Shown: positions 1 through 6,152 of the stretch, in pieces
Position numbering within the stretch: the first letter of the stretch is position 1
How the letters are laid out: the number at the start of each line of letters is the position of its first letter
Translations under genes and position numbers: made by a program
NCBI GenBank assembly: GCA_021827245.1
Contig: JAKAWN010000386.1
Location: 1 to 6,487, forward strand
Length of the DNA stretch: 6,487 nucleotides
Origin: Acidobacteriota bacterium
GTDB taxonomy: Bacteria; Acidobacteriota; Terriglobia; UBA7540
Reading direction: 5' to 3'
Notes under the pieces: model-generated
Told to the model about the DNA's origin: nothing
Seen by the model: the letters and a program-made list of their open reading frames with translations, nothing else
Databases searched by the model: none

Positions 1-82
1 CTCGGCATCATCTATCAGACACTCAAGAACAACTGGGTCTTCGAGGATTTTCCCAACTTTGTTTTGGCCAAGGCCAAAGCTT
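1..82 (+). CDS. C-terminal tail of a probable transposase (partial, enters from the left)
   Basis: Frame 1 is open from the window edge to a TAA at 80-82 and encodes 26 residues, with the core YQTLKNNWVFEDFPNF followed by VLAKAKA. The aromatic and acidic pattern, and the position directly against a truncated gene, suggest the tail of a transposase whose body lies to the left. I associate tails of this kind with IS elements (perhaps IS110-like) from memory, but I cannot name the family with certainty. The element's end should lie between the stop at 82 and about 125, where DapA-like coding sequence begins. The start and all catalytic residues are outside the window. Confidence 0.4.
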
Positions 83-121
83 AACAACGACTTCTGCTCG
101 GTTGGAGTAGACAAACATCAT

Positions 122-898
122 AGGAGACTGATTATAGCGGAAGCAGTTACTCAGGCTTCCGGTCGGATCCCGGTCATCGGTCAGGTAAATGACTTTTCTG
201 CAAAGCACGCTATGGAAACAGCTCTGGCTGCCCAGCGGGCTGGTGTCAGCGCTGTTTCTGTGTCCGTCCCCCGCTTGTTCCCCTTGGCAGAGCGTGATAT
301 GTTTCGTTACTTTGATCGAATCTTGCGAGCAATTGATATCCCGCTGGTGGTTCAGGATTTCAATCCGGGCGGCCCGACCGTAAGCTTGGAGTTCATCAAG
401 AACCTGCACCGAACCCATCCGCACTTCCGTTATATCAAGCTCGAGGAGCCATTAATGGCTTCCAAGGTCCACGCCATCCGTCAGGAAACCGCGGGAAATG
501 TCGGGGTTCTGGAAGGCTGGGGAGGGATGTATATGCTTGAGCTGATTCCTGCAGGAATTGTAGGTGTTATGCCCAGCCTAGGTGCCGCGGATATCCTGGC
601 GCTAGTCTTTAAACTTGTGGAAGAAGGGTATGAGGATGAGGCTTACCAGATCTTCCAGTCTGTATTGCCACAAATTGTCTTCAGCCTGCAGAACGTGGAA
701 TTGCTCCACCACGTCGAGAAGTCGCTTCTTCTGGCTCGAGGCATCCTTAATGAGGCTGTCGTTAGGGATTCGGGTCTCGAACTCAATTCTCATGATCGAC
801 AGCACATTCTTTTCATGAATAGTAAGATTCTGGCGACTCTCGACAAGCTTAATCTTTCTCGAAACCCAGCCTCTACGTCCAGTACAGCTAGGTTATGA
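122..898 (+). pseudogene. 5'-truncated dihydrodipicolinate synthase/N-acetylneuraminate lyase family aldolase
   Basis: The encoded protein matches the DapA/NAL class I aldolase family from its third beta-strand region to its end. RRLIIAEAV..ASGRIPVIGQV aligns with the E. coli DapA segment ending LADGRIPVIAGTG. The segment IPLVVQDFNPGG occupies the place of LYNVPSRTG. YIKLEEP carries the Schiff-base lysine, codon 437-439. The helical C-terminal part runs to a TGA at 896-898. About 55-60 N-terminal residues are missing, including the TTGES-type substrate-binding loop. The open frame extends back to a TTG at 59, but residues before about 122 do not resemble the family and overlap the preceding transposase tail. 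The family joins or splits pyruvate and an aldehyde (lysine synthesis, sialic acid or 2-keto-3-deoxy-sugar-acid cleavage). The QD in place of the usual Tyr argues against true DapA. It is probably a dead fragment made by an IS insertion or deletion. Confidence 0.8.
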
Positions 899-1002
899 GC
901 CTCTTTACAGAAGAGATGTGTGGAGTGGTCTAGGACCAATGCGCCTACCTTGGTTGCTCTTTCGAGCCAGCCCTCTTCTTCGATACCTGCAGTCTTGAGC
1001 GT

Positions 1003-1200
1003 ATCCAGCATTTGCATACGACAGCCATGCATCTGCTCCAATCGGGCGTGGATATTGCCACAATCGCTCTCTGGCTCGGACACGAAAGCATCGAAACAAC
1101 CCACGGCTACGTGGAGGCAGACCTCGCTTCCAAGCAGAGGGCATTGGAAAAACCGGCTCCCGCGCAGGGTCCAAATTCAGCGCTTTCAGCCCCAAGATGA
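1003..1200 (+). pseudogene. C-terminal fragment of a tyrosine recombinase (integrase)
   Basis: The frame contains HTTAMHLLQSGVDIATIALW, then LGHESIETTHGYVEADL, and ends at TGA 1198-1200. This is the C-terminal catalytic part of a tyrosine recombinase. The LGH histidine is encoded at 1081-1083 and the nucleophilic tyrosine (HGY) at 1108-1110. In related proteins the HTTA stretch follows an H-x-L-R motif; here the sequence reads QHLHTTA, so the conserved Arg is missing right at the left edge of the match. An in-frame TAG at 931-933 and the lack of recombinase-like sequence upstream show that about four fifths of the protein is absent. It cannot act alone. The closest style I recall is the integrases of multi-recombinase (RIT-like) elements, but that is an inference. 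Repeats that may be its recombination sites follow at 1227-1310. Confidence 0.8.
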
Positions 1201-1226
1201 GCTTCTGCGGTTCCTTGCCGGACTCT

Positions 1227-1295
1227 GATTATTCCGAGTTGGTTCACATGAAGACCAGATTTCAAGCACGATCTCCTCCTACACTCGGAATAATC
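1227..1295. repeat. 13-bp perfect inverted repeat downstream of the integrase fragment
   Basis: GATTATTCCGAGT at 1227-1239 is the exact reverse complement of ACTCGGAATAATC at 1283-1295, with a 43-base spacer. The spacing is long for a transcription terminator and there is no U-tract. The position immediately after a tyrosine recombinase gene fits a terminal or recombinase-binding repeat of the element that carried it. Confidence 0.6.
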
Positions 1296-1310
1296 CGGAC
1301 CTCGGAATAA
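1284..1310 (+). repeat. 10-bp direct repeat CTCGGAATAA
   Basis: CTCGGAATAA occurs at 1284-1293 and again at 1301-1310, seven bases after the first copy ends. The same word in reverse is contained in the left arm of the inverted repeat (1229-1238). Three copies of one word within 82 bases, in both orientations, is unlikely to be chance. They may be binding sites at the end of the integrase-bearing element. Confidence 0.55.
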
Positions 1311-1541
1311 CGATCTGGTGGGGGGCGGATTGATGTGTTTTCCCACAGCGAAATCCGTACGCGGCTGGTTTGCTAGCCGTGGAAGGGGCATCGGCCAAAC
1401 GGGAAGGGGGTTCCGACACTGCTTGTTGTTTTCTGCGATGGCCCGATGAAGAGGTAGTTCCGGTCTTCGGAAAGATGGGCAGGGCATTGCGACCAAATAG
1501 TTGCGATGCGCCTGAGCCACAAACAATAAGGTCCACTCACT
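1311..1541. other. Unassigned stretch between the integrase-end repeats and the rhaT-like fragment
   Basis: I see no recognisable gene here. Frames are open on both strands: the minus frame of the RhaT-like fragment runs on to a stop at 1107, and a plus frame is open from 1370. The translations are rich in Pro, Arg and Ser, with no domain I recognise. It may be the non-coding end of the integrase-bearing element or debris from a deletion. Confidence 0.4.
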
Positions 1542-1745
1542 GGTGGCAGCGAATATTGCGAGCAAGTGCGGAAGAGTTAACCAAGCTATTAACCAGGGCA
1601 ACAGCAAATAGGCCGAGAAGGAAAAAACAAGCCAGGTGTTTTCCCATTCCCACCTCCGTGTGAATTTCATCGGCAACATGAAACTGCCCTGTAGTAGCCC
1701 AGCGGTCAAAACAAACCCGTAACCTGTCAACATCCCGTGCGACAT
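1542..1745 (-). pseudogene. N-terminal fragment of an RhaT-like L-rhamnose/sugar-proton symporter
   Basis: Starting at the ATG whose complement is 1743-1745, the protein begins MSHGML, then GYGFVLTAGLLQGSFMLPMK, FTRRWEWENTWLVFS and AYLLLPWLIAWLTLPHLLAI. This aligns with the start of E. coli RhaT, where a first membrane helix is followed by a KKW.WE.MW motif and a second helix with LPW. RhaT imports L-rhamnose with a proton across the inner membrane and is about 340 residues long. Here the match stops after about 68 residues (near 1542), and the frame then runs into unrelated sequence until a stop at 1107. The fragment lies downstream of, and on the same strand as, the hydrolase at 1925-4111, so it may once have been part of the same sugar locus. 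A weak GAGG about 12 bases upstream could be its ribosome binding site. Confidence 0.75.
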
Positions 1746-1814
1746 ATTTGCCCGTTCCCTCGATTTCGCCTCGGCCTGAGTGCCTGGAGTGCTTGTGATG
1801 ATATCCACATTGAA

Positions 1815-1922
1815 TTACTCGAAGGGTCGCAGATTGGCGTCAGCCCATTCACCTCCATGGGCCTCCTTTTCGCTCCAAACGAATTCATGAACCTCTGTGC
1901 GAATCGAGTAATTTCCAACTCC
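1815..1922 (-). pseudogene. Possible C-terminal remnant of an unidentified gene
   Basis: On the minus strand, in a frame different from both neighbours, 35 codons read GVGNYSIRTEVHEFVWSEKE and then AHGGEWADANLRPFE before a TAA at 1815-1817. The composition (Trp, Glu, His, few rare residues) is protein-like, and the stop comes about 70 bases before the RhaT-like start, a normal gene-to-gene spacing. The frame is closed by a TGA just inside the end of the hydrolase gene, so only a tail could remain. I do not recognise it. The competing reading is a 65-codon ORF in another frame, starting at the ATG directly after the hydrolase stop and ending at 1727. Its translation looks less natural. Confidence 0.25.
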
Positions 1923-1924
1923 AT

Positions 1925-4111
1925 TTACTCGTATTCAACAATCGCCATTTCAAGAGCGTCGAAAGGCTCAATATCAAATTCTACGAACGCGCCTACGGTC
2001 CTGGATGGAATCGTCCTGCGATCCGGGACTCGGGCCACACGGGTAACGCGTTGCCTTGATGGTACTTGTACTCGCACTTTAGCTCCGACTGGAATCTGGG
2101 GAAGTTCATCCTGCATGTTCGTCAGAGTTGCTAACAGACGGTGGCTTTCAGGTTGGTGATATAGTGTCATCTCGACTGAAGAATGCGCATCGACCTCAAA
2201 GTAAAGGGGCCTAGGCAATACACGCCGTAGCATTGAAACGAATAGCTTGCCATTTACGGAATGATTTCCAGATTCAATTGGACCAGCTACCCATACGGTT
2301 TTCCCTTGTCCGTGCGAATTCATAACCAACCCGGGATTGGTCCCCGGTGTTAAATTCGGCGGATCACTTATTATTTGAGCAAAGTTGCTCTTTATCACAT
2401 TGATAGTTTCCGGGTCTACAAAAGGCAATGTTACGATTGCCAAGACTTCTGTATTTGGCATAGCTTCTGCAAGCACCATTTGACCCCTGTATATCAAGTC
2501 ACTCTGAGGCCATACAACTTTTTGCAGTTCTTTGTCGGAAGGTGTTAAGTAAGTAACAAGGTCCCCCAGTTTTCCTTTGTATCGCACGCCAAGAATGTCC
2601 TCAAGCAGAAACCTTGCCCCGGCCTTATCAAACCGATCTAGAGAGGAGGGACCGCTCGCGTACAGCACCCCACCCTGCTGCACAAACTTACGAAAGATTG
2701 CCGCCTGCTCGTTAGTCATTTCCAGCACGTATGGTAGGATCACGGCCCGATAATCATTCAGCTGATTCAGCGTCTCGTTAGTGATTAGGCCGAACGGGAT
2801 ATGCGCTTCTCGTAAAAATCGCGCCGCCCCGTTTACCGCTTTAAAGTGAGGAATTTCATTCACTGCGCGAAGATCCTTGACATGGACTCCATGTTCTTCA
2901 GGGTTGTACATCGACTCTTTGTCGTAATAAATCGCAACATCTGCGAGCATCGTACCACCAAGGTAGGGTTCGTAAAGTGCCTTATCCGCGTTAATCTTCC
3001 CGAGGATGTCATAGACTCTACTGTCAATGGTGCCATCATAATTAATCGCGTCGATTGTAAGCATGGCGGCTGAGTACATGTCGGGAAGGAACGATTCAGC
3101 TTTGAGCTTCGCCATTGGTTTTATTGTGACGAAATCCGTTAGGTTGCTCGTGCGAGATGTCATAAAGGTAAAAGGGTGAACCTGTGTCAACCCGTTGAAA
3201 GCCTTGCACACGAGTGAAAACTGGCCCATGCCTCCGTAGAAGTCACCCCCGACATAGTCACATGCCTCCGTACCCAGCTTTAACGAAACACCGGCTTCCC
3301 AATTAGAAAAGACTGTTCCGAACTGCTGCTCTACAGTTATTGGGCGAACACTCTTCACTGTTTTCTTAAACTCTTGAGCAAATTCAAGCAGCCAGCGTTC
3401 TCTGGCGGCTTGGAAGGTCCTCCAAAGTGGGTCATCCCAATCAACAACACGTGGTGGCTCGGAGTTGTACTCTTTCCGAAACCGCTCGATGCAATATGGA
3501 CAATAACAAACTCCCGGCCAGATAATCATGTCATTAAAAATTCCCTCGAAGTCATAGTTTGTAACTAGCTCACGTGCCAGGGCTAAGGCGTACTCGCGGT
3601 ATGGCGTATTGGGACAGGTATATCCGTAACGTCCTCGAAGGACAGCGTCCTCACCTCCCTCCGGCTGAAACCTCCACTGGGGGTGTGTATCAAAAGCGTG
3701 GTTATCCCAGATCACGTGAAAATATGCAATGCGGTGCAGACCGTGACTTTTGCACTGCTCCATTACTTCGCCGAAATAGTCTCGTCCTTTCATATTGCGG
3801 TCCATAGTCCCAATTTTCGTGCGCCACAAGCACAAGCCTGCGCAGGAGATTGCGTACTGCATCAAAGCCTGGAAGCCAGCCTGGGCTATTGTAGAGACAT
3901 AATGAACCGGATCAAACCTACTCAGTAGAATTGGATTCCAATCGGGGACGTGAGTGTCGACTAGCAGACGGCGATATACTGTCGTCGGCCACGTGCCTTT
4001 TTTCTGCAATGCGTTAGCCTCCTGCGCCTTGCTGGCTCGAGGGTCTCGCGTTTCAAGAGCAGCACTGGTCAAACCGGATAACACAATCTTGTTAAAAGAC
4101 CTTCTATTCAT
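1925..4111 (-). CDS. Tat-exported GHL6-type glycoside-hydrolase-like protein with a beta-galactosidase trimerisation-type domain
   Basis: The only complete gene in the window, 728 residues. I chose the ATG at 4109-4111 (MNRRSFNKIVLSGL) over the TTG six codons earlier, because the paralogue at 5478-5989 starts at the same MNRR position. RRSFNK matches the twin-arginine export motif and is followed by a short hydrophobic stretch, so the protein is probably periplasmic or exported. Residues ~40-350 resemble the hypothetical glycosyl hydrolase GHL6/GH42-like barrel: IAYFHVIWDNHAF (~128-140), YTCPNTPYREY, FEGIFNDM with a likely active-site Asp (~194), and a CYCPYC cysteine pair (~202-207). From ~385 a GATase-like fold follows (FGLITNETL, YRAVILPYVLEM, FVQQGGVLYASG), as in the trimerisation domain of GH42 enzymes. 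Substrate unknown; a fucose- or rhamnose-containing glycan is a guess from the neighbouring receptor and RhaT-like fragments. The end (FDALEMAIVEYE) looks natural. Confidence 0.8.
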   Translation of the reverse strand: MNRRSFNKIVLSGLTSAALETRDPRASKAQEANALQKKGTWPTTVYRRLLVDTHVPDWNPILLSRFDPVHYVSTIAQAGFQALMQYAISCAGLCLWRTKIGTMDRNMKGRDYFGEVMEQCKSHGLHRIAYFHVIWDNHAFDTHPQWRFQPEGGEDAVLRGRYGYTCPNTPYREYALALARELVTNYDFEGIFNDMIIWPGVCYCPYCIERFRKEYNSEPPRVVDWDDPLWRTFQAARERWLLEFAQEFKKTVKSVRPITVEQQFGTVFSNWEAGVSLKLGTEACDYVGGDFYGGMGQFSLVCKAFNGLTQVHPFTFMTSRTSNLTDFVTIKPMAKLKAESFLPDMYSAAMLTIDAINYDGTIDSRVYDILGKINADKALYEPYLGGTMLADVAIYYDKESMYNPEEHGVHVKDLRAVNEIPHFKAVNGAARFLREAHIPFGLITNETLNQLNDYRAVILPYVLEMTNEQAAIFRKFVQQGGVLYASGPSSLDRFDKAGARFLLEDILGVRYKGKLGDLVTYLTPSDKELQKVVWPQSDLIYRGQMVLAEAMPNTEVLAIVTLPFVDPETINVIKSNFAQIISDPPNLTPGTNPGLVMNSHGQGKTVWVAGPIESGNHSVNGKLFVSMLRRVLPRPLYFEVDAHSSVEMTLYHQPESHRLLATLTNMQDELPQIPVGAKVRVQVPSRQRVTRVARVPDRRTIPSRTVGAFVEFDIEPFDALEMAIVEYE

Positions 4112-4123
4112 GACCACCCCCAG

Positions 4124-4152
4124 GATCAATGGGCTTTGCGTTTTTATTGATC
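4124..4152 (-). promoter_or_regulatory. Inverted repeat in the leader of the hydrolase gene
   Basis: GATCAAT at 4124-4130 and ATTGATC at 4146-4152 form perfect 7-base arms around a 15-base spacer. The first arm lies 12 bases upstream of the chosen ATG. The only ribosome-binding-site-like stretch (GGGGGTGG, minus strand, about 4114-4121) sits between the arm and the start. In the mRNA the arms could pair next to the ribosome site; as DNA they could be an operator for a dimeric repressor. No good promoter hexamers are visible to me in 4112-4258. Confidence 0.35.
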
Positions 4153-4258
4153 GTCGAATTCAGGCATCGTAGGAGACCATTCCCGGCTGAGCTATCCGTT
4201 GTCATAGCTCCCTGCGTCCCAGCTTCGTTCTTTGCTGCTGTACAAGAAAACAGCGTGC

Positions 4259-4828
4259 CTAGAATGACAGTCGTAGGGCTAACTGGACCTCGCGCGGATC
4301 TTCAGCTGAGACTACCTCCCCAAAGTTTCCAATCAGTTGGCCTGTACTGTTCGTTCCTGCATAACCAGTTGCGACACCACTGAAATTCGGGTGGTTCCAA
4401 ATATTGAAAATCTCTCCGCGGAACTGAAGCCGGAACCTTTCTCCTATTGGGAAAGTCTTAAATAATGACCAATCCCATACTTCCTCGCCAGGCCCGCGAA
4501 CGATCGACGTGCCACAATTCCCAAAGAAGCCAAATTCAGGCGCCGCGAATGCCCCCGTGTTAAACCATTCATTTAAGTTCTTGAGCCGACCAACGGTCCC
4601 AATGCAGTTGGGGCGGGTCGCTAAGCCTGCAGTGGGTGTCGCAAGTGAAATGGTTAGGGGGAAGCCACTTTCAAGAGCCGTCATTCCGGAGAATGTCCAG
4701 TGCCCCAGCGCCTGTCCCACAATGCCGCGGCGGTTCTTGAAGAATGGGAAGTTGTATATATAACTTGAGGCAAACATGTTGGTTCGGTCAGCCGGGGTCA
4801 GCCTCCCAAACGCTTGCGGCGGGATCGG
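4259..4828 (-). pseudogene. 3' end of an Oar-like TonB-dependent receptor gene
   Basis: About 190 residues, ending at TAG (complement of 4259-4261). They match the last beta-strands of the large carboxypeptidase-regulatory-domain TonB receptors abundant in Acidobacteriota: LTPADRTNMFASSYIYNFPF, FFKNRRGIVGQALGHWTFSG, then ESGFPLTISLATP, WFNTGAFAAP, GTSIVRGPGEEVWDWSLFKT, RLQFRGEIFNIWNHPNFSG, and the C-terminal phenylalanine typical of outer-membrane barrels (LALRLSF). Such receptors import oligosaccharides or metal chelates and are usually about 1000 residues or more, so roughly four fifths is missing. The minus frame stays open to 5200, but beyond ~4830 its sequence is merely the complement of an IS701 transposase. 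The gene sits 147 bases upstream of the hydrolase on the same strand, as in glycan-utilisation loci. Confidence 0.85.
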
Positions 4829-5447
4829 AATCATCAGCCGGTTTCCGCCGTCGCGCTGGCACAAGCAGTGCCGCAGAAGGCGTGGAAAAACATCCCGTGG
4901 CGAGAAGGCACAAAGCGTCGGCTCCGTTCGTGGTTTGCTTTGCTTCGCGTCCGTCCGGCACATCGGGACGAAAAGCACACCCAGCCGCGTCCGGAGGAGT
5001 GGCTGCTCATCGAACGGCCGAAGGGAGAAGCCGGGCCCACGAAGTATTGGCTGTCGACATTGCCCGCGGAGACACAAATCCGGGACTTGGTCCGGCTGGC
5101 CAAGCGCCGTTGGATCATCGAGCGCAACTACGAAGAGTTGAAGCAGGAATTGGGACTGGGACATTTCGAGGGCCGGGGCTGGTGTGGGTCTCATCATCAT
5201 GCGACCTTGTGCATCGCGGCGTATGTGTTCCTGGTGGCCGAGCGGAGCCGTTTTTCCCCCGCTGCCCGCGGCGGTCGACTGGAATTATCCTCGCCCGAAG
5301 CCCCGCCGGATTTCCGGCCGCGCGGCGCTGCCGGTTCGTACGGCACGGCATCATCCCTGGTCATTCGCCACGCTGCGCCTGACCATCGCGCAGATTTTGC
5401 TGCGGCGGCTTAAAGGCTGCCCGTATTACAGGACGCCATTGTTGTGA
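4829..5447 (+). pseudogene. 5'-truncated, frameshifted IS701-family transposase
   Basis: The frame reads NHQPVSAVALAQAVPQKAW, then WREGTKRRLRSWFALLRVRP, EEWLLIERPKGEAGPTKYWL, and RWIIERNYEELKQELGLGHF with EGRGW...HHHATLCIAAY. This is the C-terminal half of an IS701/IS4-group DDE transposase. The Y-x-E-L-K-x-E stretch at about 5129-5150 corresponds to the conserved Y-R-E-K-like signature bearing the catalytic Glu; the two catalytic Asp residues lie in the missing half. Near 5324-5328 the match leaves one frame (...FRPRG) and continues in another (LPVRTARHHPWSFATLRLTI and AQILLRRLKGCPYY), ending at TGA 5445-5447. A small indel has therefore broken the gene. The family's usual length is about 400-450 residues; about 205 remain. 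It is visibly more GC-rich than the hydrolase gene, consistent with a different origin. Confidence 0.85.
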
Positions 5448-5450
5448 CAC

Positions 5451-5474
5451 AGTAGTAGTAGTAGCAGTAGTAGT
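5451..5474 (+). repeat. AGT trinucleotide tract at the IS701 end
   Basis: Eight AGT-type triplets in a row, with one AGC in fifth place. The tract sits between the end of the IS701 transposase (TGA 5445-5447) and the point where similarity to the hydrolase gene resumes, at about 5478. Read on the minus strand it adds an artificial run of eight leucines to the truncated hydrolase frame. Confidence 0.85.
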
Positions 5475-5477
5475 ACG

Positions 5478-5989
5478 TAGTCACGATATGGAGTATTAGG
5501 ACAGGTATAACCATAACGCCCGCCTTCACCACCTTCCGGCTGAAGCCTCCAATCGGGATGCGTATCAAAGGCGTGGTTGTCCCATATCACGTGAAAATAA
5601 GCGATCCGATGAAGACCGCGACGTTTACACTGCTCCATAACTTCACCGAAATAGTCTCGACCTTTCAAATTACGGTGCATCGTCCCGATTTTTGTCCTCC
5701 AAAGATATAAGCCAGCACAAGAAATAGCGTACTGCACCAAGCATTCAAACCCAGCGCCAGCGATCGTGTCAACATAATCCACCCGGTTGAAGCATCTCAA
5801 AAGAACCGGATTCCAATCCGGCACGCGCGTGTCGACCAACAAACGGCGGTAAACCTGATTTGGCCATTTGGCAAACCTCTTCGTGATACCCGAAGATTTA
5901 ACTTGTGCGGGTGGACCCGAAGCGATGGAAGGGGTTCTTAACCCGATGAGACCAGTGGTCAGGAGATTACTGAACGTCCTCCTGTTCAT
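5478..5989 (-). pseudogene. 3'-truncated second copy of the GHL6-type hydrolase gene
   Basis: The ATG is at the complement of 5987-5989, with a good Shine-Dalgarno GGAGAG five bases upstream (5995-6000). The protein starts MNRRTFSNLLTTGL, a twin-arginine-like signal. From KWPNQVYRRLLVDTRVPDWN onward it matches the intact paralogue at 1925-4111 at roughly four residues in five by hand count. Blocks such as KGRDYFGEVMEQCK and IAYFHVIWDNHAFDTHP are identical; the signal regions have diverged, and four residues are missing in the PEGGE...RYGYTCP loop. Similarity stops after NTPYRDY near 5478. The frame then runs through the AGT tract (LLLLLLLL) and into complement of the IS701 sequence, stopping at TAA 5426-5428. 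Only ~170 of ~728 codons remain; the presumed active-site region beginning FEGIFND is lost. The product is almost surely inactive. Confidence 0.9.
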
Positions 5990-5994
5990 AGCAA

Positions 5995-6019
5995 CTCTCC
6001 GTCAATGAATATGATTCAT
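5995..6019 (-). promoter_or_regulatory. Ribosome binding site and small palindrome before the second hydrolase copy
   Basis: GGAGAG (complement of 5995-6000) lies five bases before the ATG and fixes the start of the truncated hydrolase copy. Just upstream, ATGAAT and ATTCAT (6005-6010 and 6014-6019) form a 15-base palindrome around a 3-base centre, which could be an operator half-site pair. The stretch 6020-6100 is AT-rich, but I could not pick confident -35 and -10 boxes in it. Confidence 0.4.
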
Positions 6020-6152
6020 GCCTTAGCCGATTGGCAATGTACCGCAATCAAATCAAATTTCACTTTTCTGGGATCAGTATTCTATTGGTATTGGGTTGAT
6101 TGACCTGCCCCCGGTCTTTGGTTGAATCATAATGTGAGTTCCGGCGTTGAAA

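Noticed and set aside
23..424. Minus-strand 133-codon frame
   Set aside because: It lies opposite the clear DapA-like coding sequence and the transposase tail, and has no recognisable motif.
1227..1295. Rho-independent terminator after the integrase fragment
   Set aside because: The 43-base spacer between arms, the AT-rich stem and the absence of a T-tract do not fit a terminator.
1737..2159. 140-codon plus-strand frame
   Set aside because: It is the complement of the hydrolase C-terminus and intergenic DNA. Its Ser/Thr/Arg-rich composition suggests a shadow.
4834..5127. Minus-strand open frame opposite the IS701 transposase, plus the extension of the receptor frame to 5200
   Set aside because: The sequence is the complement of a well-matching transposase. 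The Arg/Ser/Cys-rich translation is typical of shadow frames in GC-rich DNA.
4744..5382. 212-codon plus-strand open frame
   Set aside because: It overlaps the true IS701 frame out of phase and shows no domain. It is long only because of high GC.
5451..5474. CRISPR-like or tandem regulatory array
   Set aside because: The unit is only three bases with no spacers, so it is a microsatellite.
5426..5477. Poly-leucine C-terminus as a membrane anchor of the short hydrolase
   Set aside because: The leucine run comes from the AGT tract at the IS boundary, not from the gene family. The intact paralogue has a different sequence there.
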